Assembly (NCBI RefSeq): GCF_023953965.1 | Contig: NZ_JAMLIX010000002.1 | Coordinates: forward strand, 992,001 to 1,056,000 | DNA from: Bosea sp. (in: a-proteobacteria) | GTDB lineage: Bacteria > Pseudomonadota > Alphaproteobacteria > Rhizobiales > Beijerinckiaceae | DNA length: 64,000 nt | Reading direction: 5' to 3' | In this document: positions 47,546 through 59,512 of the stretch, piece after piece | Layout: every line of letters starts with the position of its first letter | Position numbering within the stretch: the first letter of the stretch is position 1 | The notes under the pieces: model-generated | The model's input: the letters and a program-made list of their open reading frames with translations, nothing else | What the model was told of the DNA's origin: nothing | The model's database searches: none | Position numbers and translations under genes: made by a program

Positions 47546-47574
47546 AACCTAGGGGCTCCTCGGTCCCGTCTCAA
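47546..47574 (-). promoter_or_regulatory. Putative promoter of the sulfate importer operon
   Basis: On the - strand TTGAGA (47574-47569), 17 bp, TAGGTT (47551-47546) lies about 70 bp before sbp and within the 134-bp gap after cobA. The -10 is weak. No CysB-like operator was recognised. Confidence 0.35.
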
Positions 47575-47612
47575 TCAGCCGGCGCAGCCCGCGTCTTCCA
47601 AATTTAAGCGCG

Positions 47613-48416
47613 TTAGGAGAAAACGCGTCTCCGGCGCTGGTCCTCGGCCGGGTTCTCGCTGGCGAGCGCCGGGCCGAAGGCACGGCCGATGAGGACGAGC
47701 ACTGGCCCCTTCGCCGGCAGCTCGGCCAGCCGCTCCGGCAGGGTGGCGATGGTCGCGGCGACACGCGCCTCGCCGGGAAGGGTGGCGCAGAGCATGGCGA
47801 CGGCCGGCGTCAGCGGGTCGAGCCCGGCGGCGATGGCGCATTCGCGGAAGCGGGGCAGGGTGGCGCGCGCCATGTAGATCACGGTCGAGGCTGCTGGATC
47901 GGCCATGGCGCGCCAGTCGAGATCCTCGGGTAATTCGCCCTTGCGTGAATGGCCGGTGACGAATTGCAGGCGCCGGGCATGGTCGCGATGGGTGAGCGAC
48001 AGGCCAAGCGCGGCGGCAGCGCCCTGCGCCGCCGAGATGCCGGGCACGATCGAAATCGGGATGCCGGCGGCCCGGCAGGCGTCGATCTCCTCGCCGGCGC
48101 GTCCGAAGATGCCGGGATCGCCGCCCTTCAGCCGCACGACATGCTTGCCCTGGCCTGCGAGCGTCACGATCAGCGCGTTGATGTCGGCCTGCTTCACCGA
48201 GGGGCCGTAGCCGGTCTTGCCGACCAGCATGCGCCTGATCTCGCGCCGCGCCAGTTCGAGCACGCCGGGCGAGACGAGCTCGTCGTAGAGGATGATGTCG
48301 GCGCTCTCCAGGACGCGGATCGCCTTCAGCGTCAGGAGCTCCGGATCGCCCGGCCCGGCGCCGACCAGCGTGACGCGGCCCTTGCCGTCGGTGGTTGCGG
48401 GTTGTCTGTCGCTCAT
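47613..48416 (-). CDS. cobA: Uroporphyrinogen-III C-methyltransferase
   Basis: A 267-residue SAM-dependent SUMT that makes precorrin-2, used for siroheme and cobalamin. VTLVGAGPGDPELLTLKAIR, YDELVSPGVLEL, VVRLKGGDPGIFGRAGEE and VTGHSRKGELPEDLDW are diagnostic. It lacks the CysG dehydrogenase/chelatase domain. Position just upstream of the sulfate importer suggests supply of siroheme for sulfite reductase. Confidence 0.93.
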   Translation of the reverse strand: MSDRQPATTDGKGRVTLVGAGPGDPELLTLKAIRVLESADIILYDELVSPGVLELARREIRRMLVGKTGYGPSVKQADINALIVTLAGQGKHVVRLKGGDPGIFGRAGEEIDACRAAGIPISIVPGISAAQGAAAALGLSLTHRDHARRLQFVTGHSRKGELPEDLDWRAMADPAASTVIYMARATLPRFRECAIAAGLDPLTPAVAMLCATLPGEARVAATIATLPERLAELPAKGPVLVLIGRAFGPALASENPAEDQRRRRVFS

Positions 48417-48478
48417 CGGGTCGTCGTCGTGGCTTTCTCGTCCGCCGGGATGATATCGGACCCGCGTCCGCGCGTCAG

Positions 48479-49780
48479 CTAGGGTGGGCGTGCCCGCATC
48501 CGCCCGGCCAGCCCGAGGCCCGTCACCGCCAGCGCGAACAGCACCCAGAGCGGATCGGCCCGGTTGAGCAGGAAGGATTCGAGCATCCCGACATAGGTCA
48601 TGAAGACCACGATCATGGCGAAGAGATCGGCGAGCCGGCGGTTGCCCGCGACGCGGCAGGCGGCGAGGTAATCGAGGAGCGGCAGCCCCGTCAGCACGAC
48701 GATCGTGACGACGGCGCCGGGGATGCCGAAGGCGAGCGCGGCGTCGAGATAGCTGTTATGGGCGGAGCCGATGCCGCGCACGTCCCAGCTCGCTTCGTAA
48801 TTCTCCTCCAGGCCGGTCACGACCGGCGTCTGCCAGAAGCTGGCATAGCCGTAGCCGGACCAGGGCCGCTCGGCGATGCGGTTCAGGGCGAATCTCCAGA
48901 TCTCGTCGCGGCCGGTGAAGGTCGGGTCGGGGATCAACACCTTGACCAGGCCGGAGAGCAGCGGCGACATCACCGAGCCGACCGTCAGCGCCGCGATCAG
49001 CCCGACAAGCCCGAGATGGACGAGAACCGCAAGCCCCGGCCGCCCGCTGATCCGGGCCAGCGCCACCACGCCCAGCGCGAGCGGCAGGAAGCCCATCGTC
49101 GTCTTGGAGCCGCTGTTGAGCACGAAGACGACGCACAGCGCGACGATCAGCGCCCCGCGCCAGCGCAGGCGGCTCTGCCAGCCATAGATCCCGATCATCG
49201 CCATGATGGAGAAGACCGGCGCGGCGAAGTTCTTGTGCGATAGATGCCCGCGCCAATCGCCGGCATGGACGCCCTCGGCCCCTTCCGCGCTGTGGACGAC
49301 GAGATGCGGCGCCAGGAGCAGCATGGCGTAGATCAGCAGGACCAGCACGAGGCAGGCATTGACCGCGGCGGTGGCGAAGGCGCCTTCGTCGCGCGGCAGG
49401 AGCAGCACGCCGGCAACGACGATCATCACGATTCCCGTGAGCAGGAGCCCGCGCAGCGAGGCGGCCGGATCGAGCGCCTGCAGGGCCGAGAGCGCGGCGA
49501 TGGTGAAGACGAGCCCCCAGCGGCCGAGCCCGAGCCGGGCCAGCACGTCGCGCCGCGTCAGGCAAAGCAGCGCCGCGAGGAAGACGAGGCCGAGCCCGAA
49601 CCAGCCGATCTGGTTGACGATGTTGCCGGTCGATTCGACGGGCGCGGTCGCTTCCGGCGGGGCGGCGAAGGGCTGGAGCGACAGGATCAGCACGAACAGC
49701 CCGCAGCCGGCGAGGACGCCGCCGAAGGCGGCGGAGGGGGCGCTGTCGCCGATCGTCGGGCCGTGGACGCTGTCGCTCAT
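48479..49780 (-). CDS. O-antigen ligase/ExoQ-like membrane protein
   Basis: A 433-residue polytopic protein with 11 or so hydrophobic segments. The Wzy/WaaL-type large loop region includes GHLSHKNFAAPVFSIMAMIG, FTGRDEIWRFALNRIAERPW and GIGSAHNSYLDAALAFGIPG with the conserved His of the O-antigen ligase (PF04932) family. This form resembles ExoQ (exopolysaccharide polymerisation) as much as WaaL. No other polysaccharide genes are adjacent. Confidence 0.82.
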   Translation of the reverse strand: MSDSVHGPTIGDSAPSAAFGGVLAGCGLFVLILSLQPFAAPPEATAPVESTGNIVNQIGWFGLGLVFLAALLCLTRRDVLARLGLGRWGLVFTIAALSALQALDPAASLRGLLLTGIVMIVVAGVLLLPRDEGAFATAAVNACLVLVLLIYAMLLLAPHLVVHSAEGAEGVHAGDWRGHLSHKNFAAPVFSIMAMIGIYGWQSRLRWRGALIVALCVVFVLNSGSKTTMGFLPLALGVVALARISGRPGLAVLVHLGLVGLIAALTVGSVMSPLLSGLVKVLIPDPTFTGRDEIWRFALNRIAERPWSGYGYASFWQTPVVTGLEENYEASWDVRGIGSAHNSYLDAALAFGIPGAVVTIVVLTGLPLLDYLAACRVAGNRRLADLFAMIVVFMTYVGMLESFLLNRADPLWVLFALAVTGLGLAGRMRARPP

Positions 49781-49943
49781 GGATGTTTCGCGGCCGTCCT
49801 CGAAAAACCCGCCGATGACGGCGGGTCCCGGGACTCTAGGCCCGGAATCTTAAGGGCGTCTGACCGCCCGGGCGCTGCTGCGCGATTGACGATTCCGGCG
49901 CCGCTGCCCCATGAGAAGAGCGCAATCGAGGAGCGCATGCGCG

Positions 49944-50984
49944 ATGAAAGCCGTCGTCTACGAAGCCTTCGGGCAGGCTCCCGCGCTGCGCATCCTGCCC
50001 GATCCGGCGCCGGAGCCGCACGGCGTCGTCATCAAGGTCGAGGCGACGGGCCTGTGCCGCAGCGACTGGCATGGCTGGGTCGGGCACGACCCCGACATCC
50101 GCCTGCCGCATGTGCCGGGCCATGAGCTCGCCGGGGTGATCGCGGCGGTCGGGCGCAGCGTCGTCCGCTTCCGCGAGGGCGACCGCGTCACCGTGCCCTT
50201 CGTCGCCGGCTGCGGCGCCTGTCCGCAATGCCATTCCGGCAACCAGCAGGTCTGTGACCACCAGTTCCAGCCCGGCTTCACCCATTGGGGCTCGTTCGCC
50301 GAATATGTCCGGATCGACCGGGCCGACCTCAACCTCGTGCGCCTGCCGGAGGAAATCGACTTTGCCACGGCCGCCAGCCTCGGCTGCCGCTTCGTCACCT
50401 CCTTCCGGGCGGTGGTCGACCAGGGCAGGGCCACGGCCGGGCAATGGGTCGCGGTGCATGGCTGCGGCGGCGTCGGCCTGTCGGCGATCATGATCGCCGC
50501 CGCGCTCGGGGCGAATGTCGTCGCGGTCGACATCTCCGACGACAAGCTGCGCCTCGCCCGCGCGGTCGGCGCTTCGGTCGCGATCAATGCCGCGACGGTG
50601 CCCGATGTCGTCGCGGCGGTGCGCGACGCAACCGGCGGCGGCGCCCATCTCTCGCTCGATGCGTTGGGCTCTCCCCAGACCTGCTTCAACTCGGTGGCGA
50701 ATCTGCGCAAGCGCGGCCGGCATGTCCAGGTCGGGCTCCTGCTGGCGGAGCAGGCGACGCCGCCGATCCCGATGGCGCAGGTCATCGCCAACGAGCTCGA
50801 GATCCTCGGCAGCCGCGGCATGCAGGCACATCGCTATGGCGCGATGCTCGAGATGATCAGCGCCGGCAAGCTCACCCCGCAGCAGCTCGTCGGCCGGCGC
50901 ATCACGCTTGCCGAATCGATCCCCGCGCTGATGGCGATGGATCGATTCGAGGGGACAGGGGTAACGATCGTCGACCGGTTCTGA
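49944..50984 (+). CDS. Zinc-dependent alcohol dehydrogenase family protein
   Basis: A 346-residue MDR enzyme. Catalytic zinc ligands Cys38 (GLCRSDWHGW) and His60-Glu61 (PGHELAG) are present, and the structural zinc site is Cys90, 93, 96, 104 in CGACPQCHSGNQQVC. The NAD-binding loop is VHGCGGVGLSAIMIA. ATG 49944 follows GAGGAG. The alcohol or aldehyde substrate is unknown. It converges on uvrA with a 12-bp gap. Confidence 0.92.
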   Translation: MKAVVYEAFGQAPALRILPDPAPEPHGVVIKVEATGLCRSDWHGWVGHDPDIRLPHVPGHELAGVIAAVGRSVVRFREGDRVTVPFVAGCGACPQCHSGNQQVCDHQFQPGFTHWGSFAEYVRIDRADLNLVRLPEEIDFATAASLGCRFVTSFRAVVDQGRATAGQWVAVHGCGGVGLSAIMIAAALGANVVAVDISDDKLRLARAVGASVAINAATVPDVVAAVRDATGGGAHLSLDALGSPQTCFNSVANLRKRGRHVQVGLLLAEQATPPIPMAQVIANELEILGSRGMQAHRYGAMLEMISAGKLTPQQLVGRRITLAESIPALMAMDRFEGTGVTIVDRF

Positions 50985-50996
50985 GGGGGCGCCGGC

Positions 50997-53981
<2,985 letters not shown>

Positions 53982-54252
53982 CGGGGCGTCCGTATCGGAG
54001 AAGCCTAGAGATAAGGCAAATGCCGGGCCTTTCCAGCCTCGCGGCGTTCTGCCCGGCATGAATAGCATGCAGCCGCGCGCGCTGCTGCCGTCATCCTGAC
54101 AGAAAACGTCAGCAGCCGCGCGCAAGGCGACGCTCGACGCGGGTCGCGATCCGGCCTCCGCGGTGACGCTTGCCTTTTCCGCCGGGATATGGACTTCCTC
54201 CCGCATCGAACATCAAGATCATCGACAATTCGATCCCGACACAGGAGCGACC

Positions 54253-54816
54253 ATGACCGACCTTGCCCTCAGCCGCCCGTTCAGCCCGCTGCGGCTGGAA
54301 AGCCGCTCGCTCGCCTGGCAGGCCGGGGCCGTGATCGTCGGCAGCCTTCTGCTGGCACTGTCCTCGCAGATCAAGGTGCCGATGTATCCGGTGCCGATGA
54401 CGATGCAGACCTTCGCCGTGACGCTGATCGGCGCGCTCTATGGCTGGCGGCTGGGCGCCGTCACCGTCGTCGCCTGGCTGATGCAGGGCCTCATCGGCCT
54501 GCCGGTCCTGGCCGGGGCCGGCGGCGTGGCCTATTTCGTCGCCCCGACCGGCGGCTATCTGTTGGCCTTCCCCTTCGCCGCGGCGCTGACCGGGTGGCTC
54601 GCGCAGCGGGGCTGGAACGGCAACCGCGTCGGCCTCGCCTTCGCCGCCATGCTCATCGGCAACGCGCTGTGCCTGGTGATCGGCACGGCCTGGCTTTCCG
54701 TCCTGATCGGCCTGCCCAAGGCGATCGCGCTGGGCGCCATGCCCTTCGTGCTCGGCGCCGCGCTGAAATCGGCGCTCGCCGCCGCCGCGCTCAAGGCCTT
54801 CGCGCCGCGCGGCTGA
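54253..54816 (+). CDS. bioY: Biotin transporter BioY
   Basis: A 187-residue S-component with six membrane helices. KVPMYPVPMTMQTFAVTLIG and GAGGVAYFVAPTGGYLLAFP are the family hallmarks. ATG 54253 follows AGGAG; the longer frame to 54163 is not conserved. bioM and bioN are not adjacent; BioY can act alone or share an energising module. No BioR-type operator (TTATCTATAA) was found upstream. Confidence 0.93.
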   Translation: MTDLALSRPFSPLRLESRSLAWQAGAVIVGSLLLALSSQIKVPMYPVPMTMQTFAVTLIGALYGWRLGAVTVVAWLMQGLIGLPVLAGAGGVAYFVAPTGGYLLAFPFAAALTGWLAQRGWNGNRVGLAFAAMLIGNALCLVIGTAWLSVLIGLPKAIALGAMPFVLGAALKSALAAAALKAFAPRG

Positions 54817-54841
54817 AGCCTCGGCGACTATCCTCATTTCG

Positions 54842-54878
54842 CGACCCGGCAGGCCCCGCCCGCCGGGTCGTTTCGTTT
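54842..54878 (+). terminator. Intrinsic terminator after bioY
   Basis: CGACCCGGC (54842-54850) pairs with GCCGGGTCG (54862-54870), followed by TTTCGTTT. The T-run is interrupted, so moderate strength. Confidence 0.65.
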
Positions 54879-54938
54879 CGCGCTGCGAACGAGGCGCCGC
54901 TGCCGAACGAACAGGGGAAAACCTTGCCGGCGGCTCTC

Positions 54939-54953
54939 GAACAAAGCAAGAAC
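54939..54953. promoter_or_regulatory. LexA box upstream of ssb
   Basis: GAACAAAGCAAGAAC is an exact GAAC-N7-GAAC operator 90 bp before the ssb ATG. It lies immediately upstream of a putative promoter, TTGCAA (54958-54963), 17 bp, TAGGGT (54981-54986). Confidence 0.85.
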
Positions 54954-55043
54954 ATCATTGCAATTGATTGCACTGGCCGATAGGGTTCGGCGTCGGTCAA
55001 GAGGCCGGTTCGGTGATGAAGTGCGCAGGAAGTGGAGCCTGTC

Positions 55044-55586
55044 ATGGCTGGTAGCGTCAACAAGGTCATTCTGATCGGCAATCTCGGGCGCGATCCCGAG
55101 GTGCGTCGGCTGGGCAGCGGCGAGCCCGTCGTCAATCTGCGCATCGCCACCTCCGAGACCTGGCGCGACAAGCAGAGCGGCGAGCGCAAGGAACGCACCG
55201 AGTGGCACTCGGTCGTGATCTTCAACGAGAACCTGGCGAAGGTGGCCGAGCAGTATCTGAAGAAGGGCTCGAAGGTTTATATCGAGGGCCAGCTTCAGAC
55301 CCGGAAATGGCAGGACCAGTCCGGCGTCGAGAAATACACCACCGAGATCGTGCTGCAGCGTTTCCGCGGCGAGCTCACCATCCTCGACAGCCGCCAGGGC
55401 GGCTCCGACGAATATGGCGAGGGCGGCGGGGGCGGCGGCTACGTGGAGGACCGCTCGGGCGGCGGCTCCTTCGGCCGTTCCGGCGCGATGGGCGGCGGCG
55501 GCTCGCGCCAGCCGGCCATGTCGAGCGGCGGCGGCGGGGGCGGGCGCTCGTCCTCCAGCCATCTCGACGACGACATCCCGTTCTAG
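55044..55586 (+). CDS. ssb: Single-stranded DNA-binding protein
   Basis: A 180-residue SSB. The OB fold starts SVNKVILIGNLGRDPEVRRL and includes EWHSVVIFNENLAKVAEQYL and YIEGQLQTRKWQDQ. A Gly/Ser-rich linker (about 120-172) leads to the acidic tip DDDIPF that binds partner proteins. ATG 55044 follows GCAGGAAG; ATG 55032 adds only four residues. A LexA box at 54939 suggests SOS induction. Confidence 0.97.
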   Translation: MAGSVNKVILIGNLGRDPEVRRLGSGEPVVNLRIATSETWRDKQSGERKERTEWHSVVIFNENLAKVAEQYLKKGSKVYIEGQLQTRKWQDQSGVEKYTTEIVLQRFRGELTILDSRQGGSDEYGEGGGGGGYVEDRSGGGSFGRSGAMGGGGSRQPAMSSGGGGGGRSSSSHLDDDIPF

Positions 55587-55666
55587 GATCGGCCTCGTTG
55601 CGCCTGCCGCCGGGGCGAGCGTCGGTGGCGCGCGCGGGTGGATGGTGCTAGGACCGGCACCGGCTA

Positions 55667-55714
55667 GAGCATCGGACCGAAAAGTGGAATCCACTTTCCG
55701 GAACAATCGGATGC
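55667..55714. repeat. Repeat family B palindrome upstream of the fRMsr gene
   Basis: An imperfect inverted repeat running from AGAGCATCGGACCGAAAAG to CGGATGC, with CCGAAAAGTGGA facing TCCACTTTCCGG. Related copies are at 16726 and 35333. Similar intergenic palindromes are familiar from Bradyrhizobium-type genomes; I recall this in general terms and cannot check it here. Confidence 0.75.
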
Positions 55715-55787
55715 TGAAACAAAAGCCAAATCGCCACTTTGCGTCCGACAGGACGCACGGCGATCGAGCGGCGGAGGCGCGAGGATC

Positions 55788-56306
55788 ATGTTCGAGGCAC
55801 GCAGCATCGACAGTGGCAGCAAGCCGGAATTCTACCGCGCGCTCGCGGCGCAGCTCGAAGCCCTGCTCGCCGGCGAGAGCGACCCCATCGCCAACGCCGC
55901 CAACACCTCGGCCCTGCTGTTCCAGGCGATGCCGGACCTGAACTGGGCCGGCTTCTACTTCATGCGCGGCGGCGAGCTCGTGCTCGGGCCGTTCCAGGGC
56001 AGGCCGGCCTGCGTCCGCATCCCGGTCGGCAAGGGCGTCTGCGGTACGGCGGTCGCGCGCGGCTGCTCGATTCTCGTCGAGGACGTTCAGGCCTTCCCCG
56101 GCCATATCGCCTGCGATTTTGCCTCGCGCTCGGAGCTCGTGGTGCCGTTGCACGGCCGCGACGGCATCATCGGCGTGATCGATCTCGACAGCCCGTCACC
56201 GGGGCGCTTCGACGCCGACGACCGGACCGGCATCGAAGAGGTCGCGGCGATCTGGCTTTCCGCCTGCGGAGAGGTTGAGCGGAGCACCCTGGCCAGAGCC
56301 TCCTGA
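55788..56306 (+). CDS. msrC: Free methionine-(R)-sulfoxide reductase (GAF type)
   Basis: A 172-residue GAF-domain protein. MPDLNWAGFYFMRGGELVLGPFQG (in parts), IPVGKGVCGTAVARG and HIACDFASRSELVVP give the fRMsr catalytic cysteines (Cys75, Cys85 and Cys109) in the right spacing. It reduces free methionine-R-sulfoxide. Cys93 is additional. It stands 9 bp before a ModE-type gene. Confidence 0.9.
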   Translation: MFEARSIDSGSKPEFYRALAAQLEALLAGESDPIANAANTSALLFQAMPDLNWAGFYFMRGGELVLGPFQGRPACVRIPVGKGVCGTAVARGCSILVEDVQAFPGHIACDFASRSELVVPLHGRDGIIGVIDLDSPSPGRFDADDRTGIEEVAAIWLSACGEVERSTLARAS

Positions 56307-56315
56307 GAGGCGGCG

Positions 56316-56666
56316 GTGCCCTCGCTCAGCCTGCGCATCCAGCTCGACCCGGAAGGCCGGATCGGCCCCGGCAAGATCGCCCTGCTCGAGAACATCGCGG
56401 CGCATGGCTCCATCTCCGCGGCCGGCCGGGCGATGGAGATGTCCTATCGGCGCGCCTGGGAGCTGGTCGAGGAGCTTAACCTGCTCTTCGGCAAGCCGGT
56501 GGTCGAGCGCCGGATCGGCGGCCGCGATGGCGGGGGCGCACGGCTGACCGCGCTCGGAGAAGCCCTGATCCTGCGTTTCCGCGCCGTCGAGCGGGCCGCG
56601 GCCGACGCTGCCGCCGAGCACCTGGCGGCGCTGCAGGCCGAGATCGACCGGCCCGGACGGGACTGA
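56316..56666 (+). CDS. ModE-type winged-helix DNA-binding protein, no molybdate domain
   Basis: A 116-residue protein from GTG 56316. IGPGKIALLENIAAHGSISA followed by AGRAMEMSYRRAWELVEELN is the LysR-like winged helix of ModE N-termini, and GGARLTALGEALILRFRAVE continues the fold. The C-terminal TOBE/MOP molybdate-binding pair of full ModE is missing. Short ModE-like proteins occur in many alphaproteobacteria. There are no mod transport genes here, so its signal and targets are unknown. It directly follows the fRMsr gene. Confidence 0.8.
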   Translation: MPSLSLRIQLDPEGRIGPGKIALLENIAAHGSISAAGRAMEMSYRRAWELVEELNLLFGKPVVERRIGGRDGGGARLTALGEALILRFRAVERAAADAAAEHLAALQAEIDRPGRD

Positions 56667-56837
56667 CGGATCGGGCCGCGGCAGCGTTCTGCATTCACCG
56701 AATGGCGGATATGTAGTAGCTGTCGGGAAGCGCGGGCGGGCCTTGGAATGCGCGGCTTCCGCCCTGCCGAAGGCGTGGTCGGCAAGCTGCTTCACCTTGA
56801 CATGCCGATCCGATTCGAACAGGCGTATCGCATGCGC

Positions 56838-56863
56838 GGCAGCGCTGCTGCCTGTCTTTTTTT
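56838..56863 (+). terminator. Intrinsic terminator in the exbB upstream region
   Basis: GGCAGC (56838-56843) and GCTGCC (56847-56852) form a tight hairpin with a three-base loop, followed by TGTC and seven T (56857-56863). It lies 172 bp after the ModE-type gene and 90 bp before exbB, so it either ends the former or attenuates transcription into exbB. Confidence 0.65.
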
Positions 56864-56952
56864 GTAATGATTCCAATGAGGAAGCGCCAATCCTCCAGAC
56901 TGGGGAGAGGCCTGCGCAAGGGCGCAGCCGGCATGGGCCGGGGGCGCTCCGG

Positions 56953-57861
<909 letters not shown>

Positions 57862-57864
57862 GCC

Positions 57865-58314
57865 ATGGGCGTTTCCCTCAAGGAGCCGCAGGACGGCGAC
57901 CTCGGCGAGGTCAGCGACATCAACGTCACGCCGTTCATCGACGTCATCCTCGTGCTGCTGATCATCTTCATGGTGGCGGCGCCGCTCTCGACCGTCGATG
58001 TCGCCGTCGACCTGCCGGTCTCGAACGCGCAGCCGCAGCCGCGGCCGGACACGCCGGTCTTCCTGACGGTGAAGGGCGATCTCTCGCTCGCGCTCGGCAA
58101 TGACGGCGTGCCGCGCGAGGCCCTGCAGGCGACGCTCGACCAGCGGACGGGGCATGACCGCGAGCAGCGGGTCTTCCTGCGCGCCGACGGCGCCGTCGCC
58201 TATCGCGAGCTGATGGAGGTGATGAACCTCCTGCGCAATGCCGGCTATCTCAAGATCGCGCTGGTCGGGCTCGAGGATACCGGGCAGGGCGCCGCCGCGG
58301 AGCCGAAGCCATGA
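57865..58314 (+). CDS. exbD: TonB-system subunit ExbD
   Basis: A 149-residue protein with one membrane helix. DINVTPFIDVILVLLIIFMV carries the conserved proton-path Asp26 (E. coli Asp25). The periplasmic domain ends in YRELMEVMNLLRNAGYLKIALVG split over two motifs. It overlaps tonB by four bases. Confidence 0.95.
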   Translation: MGVSLKEPQDGDLGEVSDINVTPFIDVILVLLIIFMVAAPLSTVDVAVDLPVSNAQPQPRPDTPVFLTVKGDLSLALGNDGVPREALQATLDQRTGHDREQRVFLRADGAVAYRELMEVMNLLRNAGYLKIALVGLEDTGQGAAAEPKP

Positions 58315-59177
58315 TGAGCCTGGAACGCCCCGCGATCTCGCGTTTCGCGCCGGCGGCGCTGCGCTGGAGCCTGGCGGCGCTGATCGTGGCCGGCGCCCAC
58401 GGCACGGCCGGCTGGGTCATCGCCAACTGGCAGCGCGCCGAGGCGGCGATGGGAGCGCCTCCCGCCGCCGTGATGATCGAGCTTTCGCCGCTGGCCGTCG
58501 CGCCCGAGACGCCTCCCCAGGAGGTCGCGCCGGGCCCGGAGATGACCGAGGCCCAGCCGGAGCCCGAACCGCCGCCGCCCGAGCCGGTCGAGACGCCAAG
58601 CGAGATCGAGCCGCCGCCGGAACCCGAGCCGGTCGCGGTGCCGGAGCTCGATATCCCGATTCCCGAGCTGCCGCCGCTGCCGGATGCTCTAGCCGTCCTG
58701 ACGCCGCCACCGAAGGAGGAGGCGAAGCCGCCGCCGCCGGAGGTGAAACCCAGGCCGAAGCCGAAACCCAGGGTCGTCGAGAAGAAGAAGCCGGTCCGGC
58801 CCGACAAGCCGAAAGCCGAGCAGACAACCGCGCCGGTCGCGCAGGCGCAAGCCGCGCCCCGTGCGGCGGCACCTGCTTCCGGCGCCTCCTCGCCGTCTCC
58901 GGCCGCGACCGCGAGCTGGCGGGGTTCGCTGATGGCCCATCTCAACCGCTACAAGCGCTTCCCCGGCGGAGCCAGCCCCGGTACGGTGCAGGTCGCCTTC
59001 AGCATCGACCGTGGCGGGCGCGTGCTCTCGGCCCGGCTCCTGCGCGGCTCTGGCGATGCGGCGCTGGACGGGGAGGCGGTCGCGATGATCCGCCGCGCCA
59101 GCCCCGTTCCGGCTCCCCCGGAGGGAGTGGGCGGCAGCGCGATCGCGCTCGCCGTGCCGATCCGGTTCTCGCGCTGA
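58311..59177 (+). CDS. tonB: Energy-transducing protein TonB
   Basis: A 288-residue protein with one N-terminal membrane helix (about 18-40), a long Pro/Glu then Pro/Lys-rich periplasmic spacer (about 60-175) and a C-terminal TonB domain (WRGSLMAHLNRYKRFPGGA, GTVQVAFSIDRGGRVLSARL, SSGDAALDGEAV-like). It couples proton-motive force to siderophore, heme or other receptors. No TonB-dependent receptor gene is adjacent. Start ATG 58311 or 58314. Confidence 0.93.
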   Translation: MMSLERPAISRFAPAALRWSLAALIVAGAHGTAGWVIANWQRAEAAMGAPPAAVMIELSPLAVAPETPPQEVAPGPEMTEAQPEPEPPPPEPVETPSEIEPPPEPEPVAVPELDIPIPELPPLPDALAVLTPPPKEEAKPPPPEVKPRPKPKPRVVEKKKPVRPDKPKAEQTTAPVAQAQAAPRAAAPASGASSPSPAATASWRGSLMAHLNRYKRFPGGASPGTVQVAFSIDRGGRVLSARLLRGSGDAALDGEAVAMIRRASPVPAPPEGVGGSAIALAVPIRFSR

Positions 59178-59239
59178 CCTGGCTTTGGGAACCGCAAGGC
59201 CCTCGGTGCGTAGGACGGACTAGCGAGAGGAGAAGCGCG

Positions 59240-59491
59240 ATGAAGATCATCAGGCTTGCCGCCGGCACGATGCTGGCCCTCGCGCTCGGCGGCTGCGTGA
59301 CCACGGACGCCGATTATCGCGCCATGGATGAAGCGCGCTGCCGCGCCTTCGGTTTCCGCGCGCCCAGCGACGCCTTCTCGAACTGCCTGCTGCAGCTCGA
59401 TCTCGACCGGGCGGCGGAGCGGCGCCATCGCTTCGACCGGTTCGACGCCTCCTTCGGCGGGCCGCCCTGGGCCTATGGCCGGCGCTGGTGA
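59240..59491 (+). CDS. Small lipoprotein of unknown function
   Basis: An 83-residue protein with a lipoprotein signal (LAAGTMLALALGGC, lipobox LGGC, Cys19). The mature part has two further Cys (EARCRAFGF and FSNCLLQLDLDRA) and ends with aromatic FGGPPWAYGRRW. This CRAFGFRAPSDAFSNC-type pattern recurs in small rhizobial lipoproteins as far as I recall. GAGAGGAGA lies 8 bp before ATG 59240. It follows tonB by 62 bp. Confidence 0.82.
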   Translation: MKIIRLAAGTMLALALGGCVTTDADYRAMDEARCRAFGFRAPSDAFSNCLLQLDLDRAAERRHRFDRFDASFGGPPWAYGRRW

Positions 59492-59512
59492 AAGCAACGC
59501 GGTTCAGCCCAG

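Noticed and set aside
53982..54206. Longer uvrA start at 54206
   Set aside because: The added 75 residues are unlike UvrA and cover the gap that should hold the promoter; ATG 53981 fits the family.
53982..54252. BioR operator for bioY
   Set aside because: No match to TTATCTATAA or a close variant in the gap.
56797..56802. Perfect TTGACA upstream of exbB as a promoter
   Set aside because: No acceptable -10 at 16-18 bp; mentioned only as context for the hairpin downstream.
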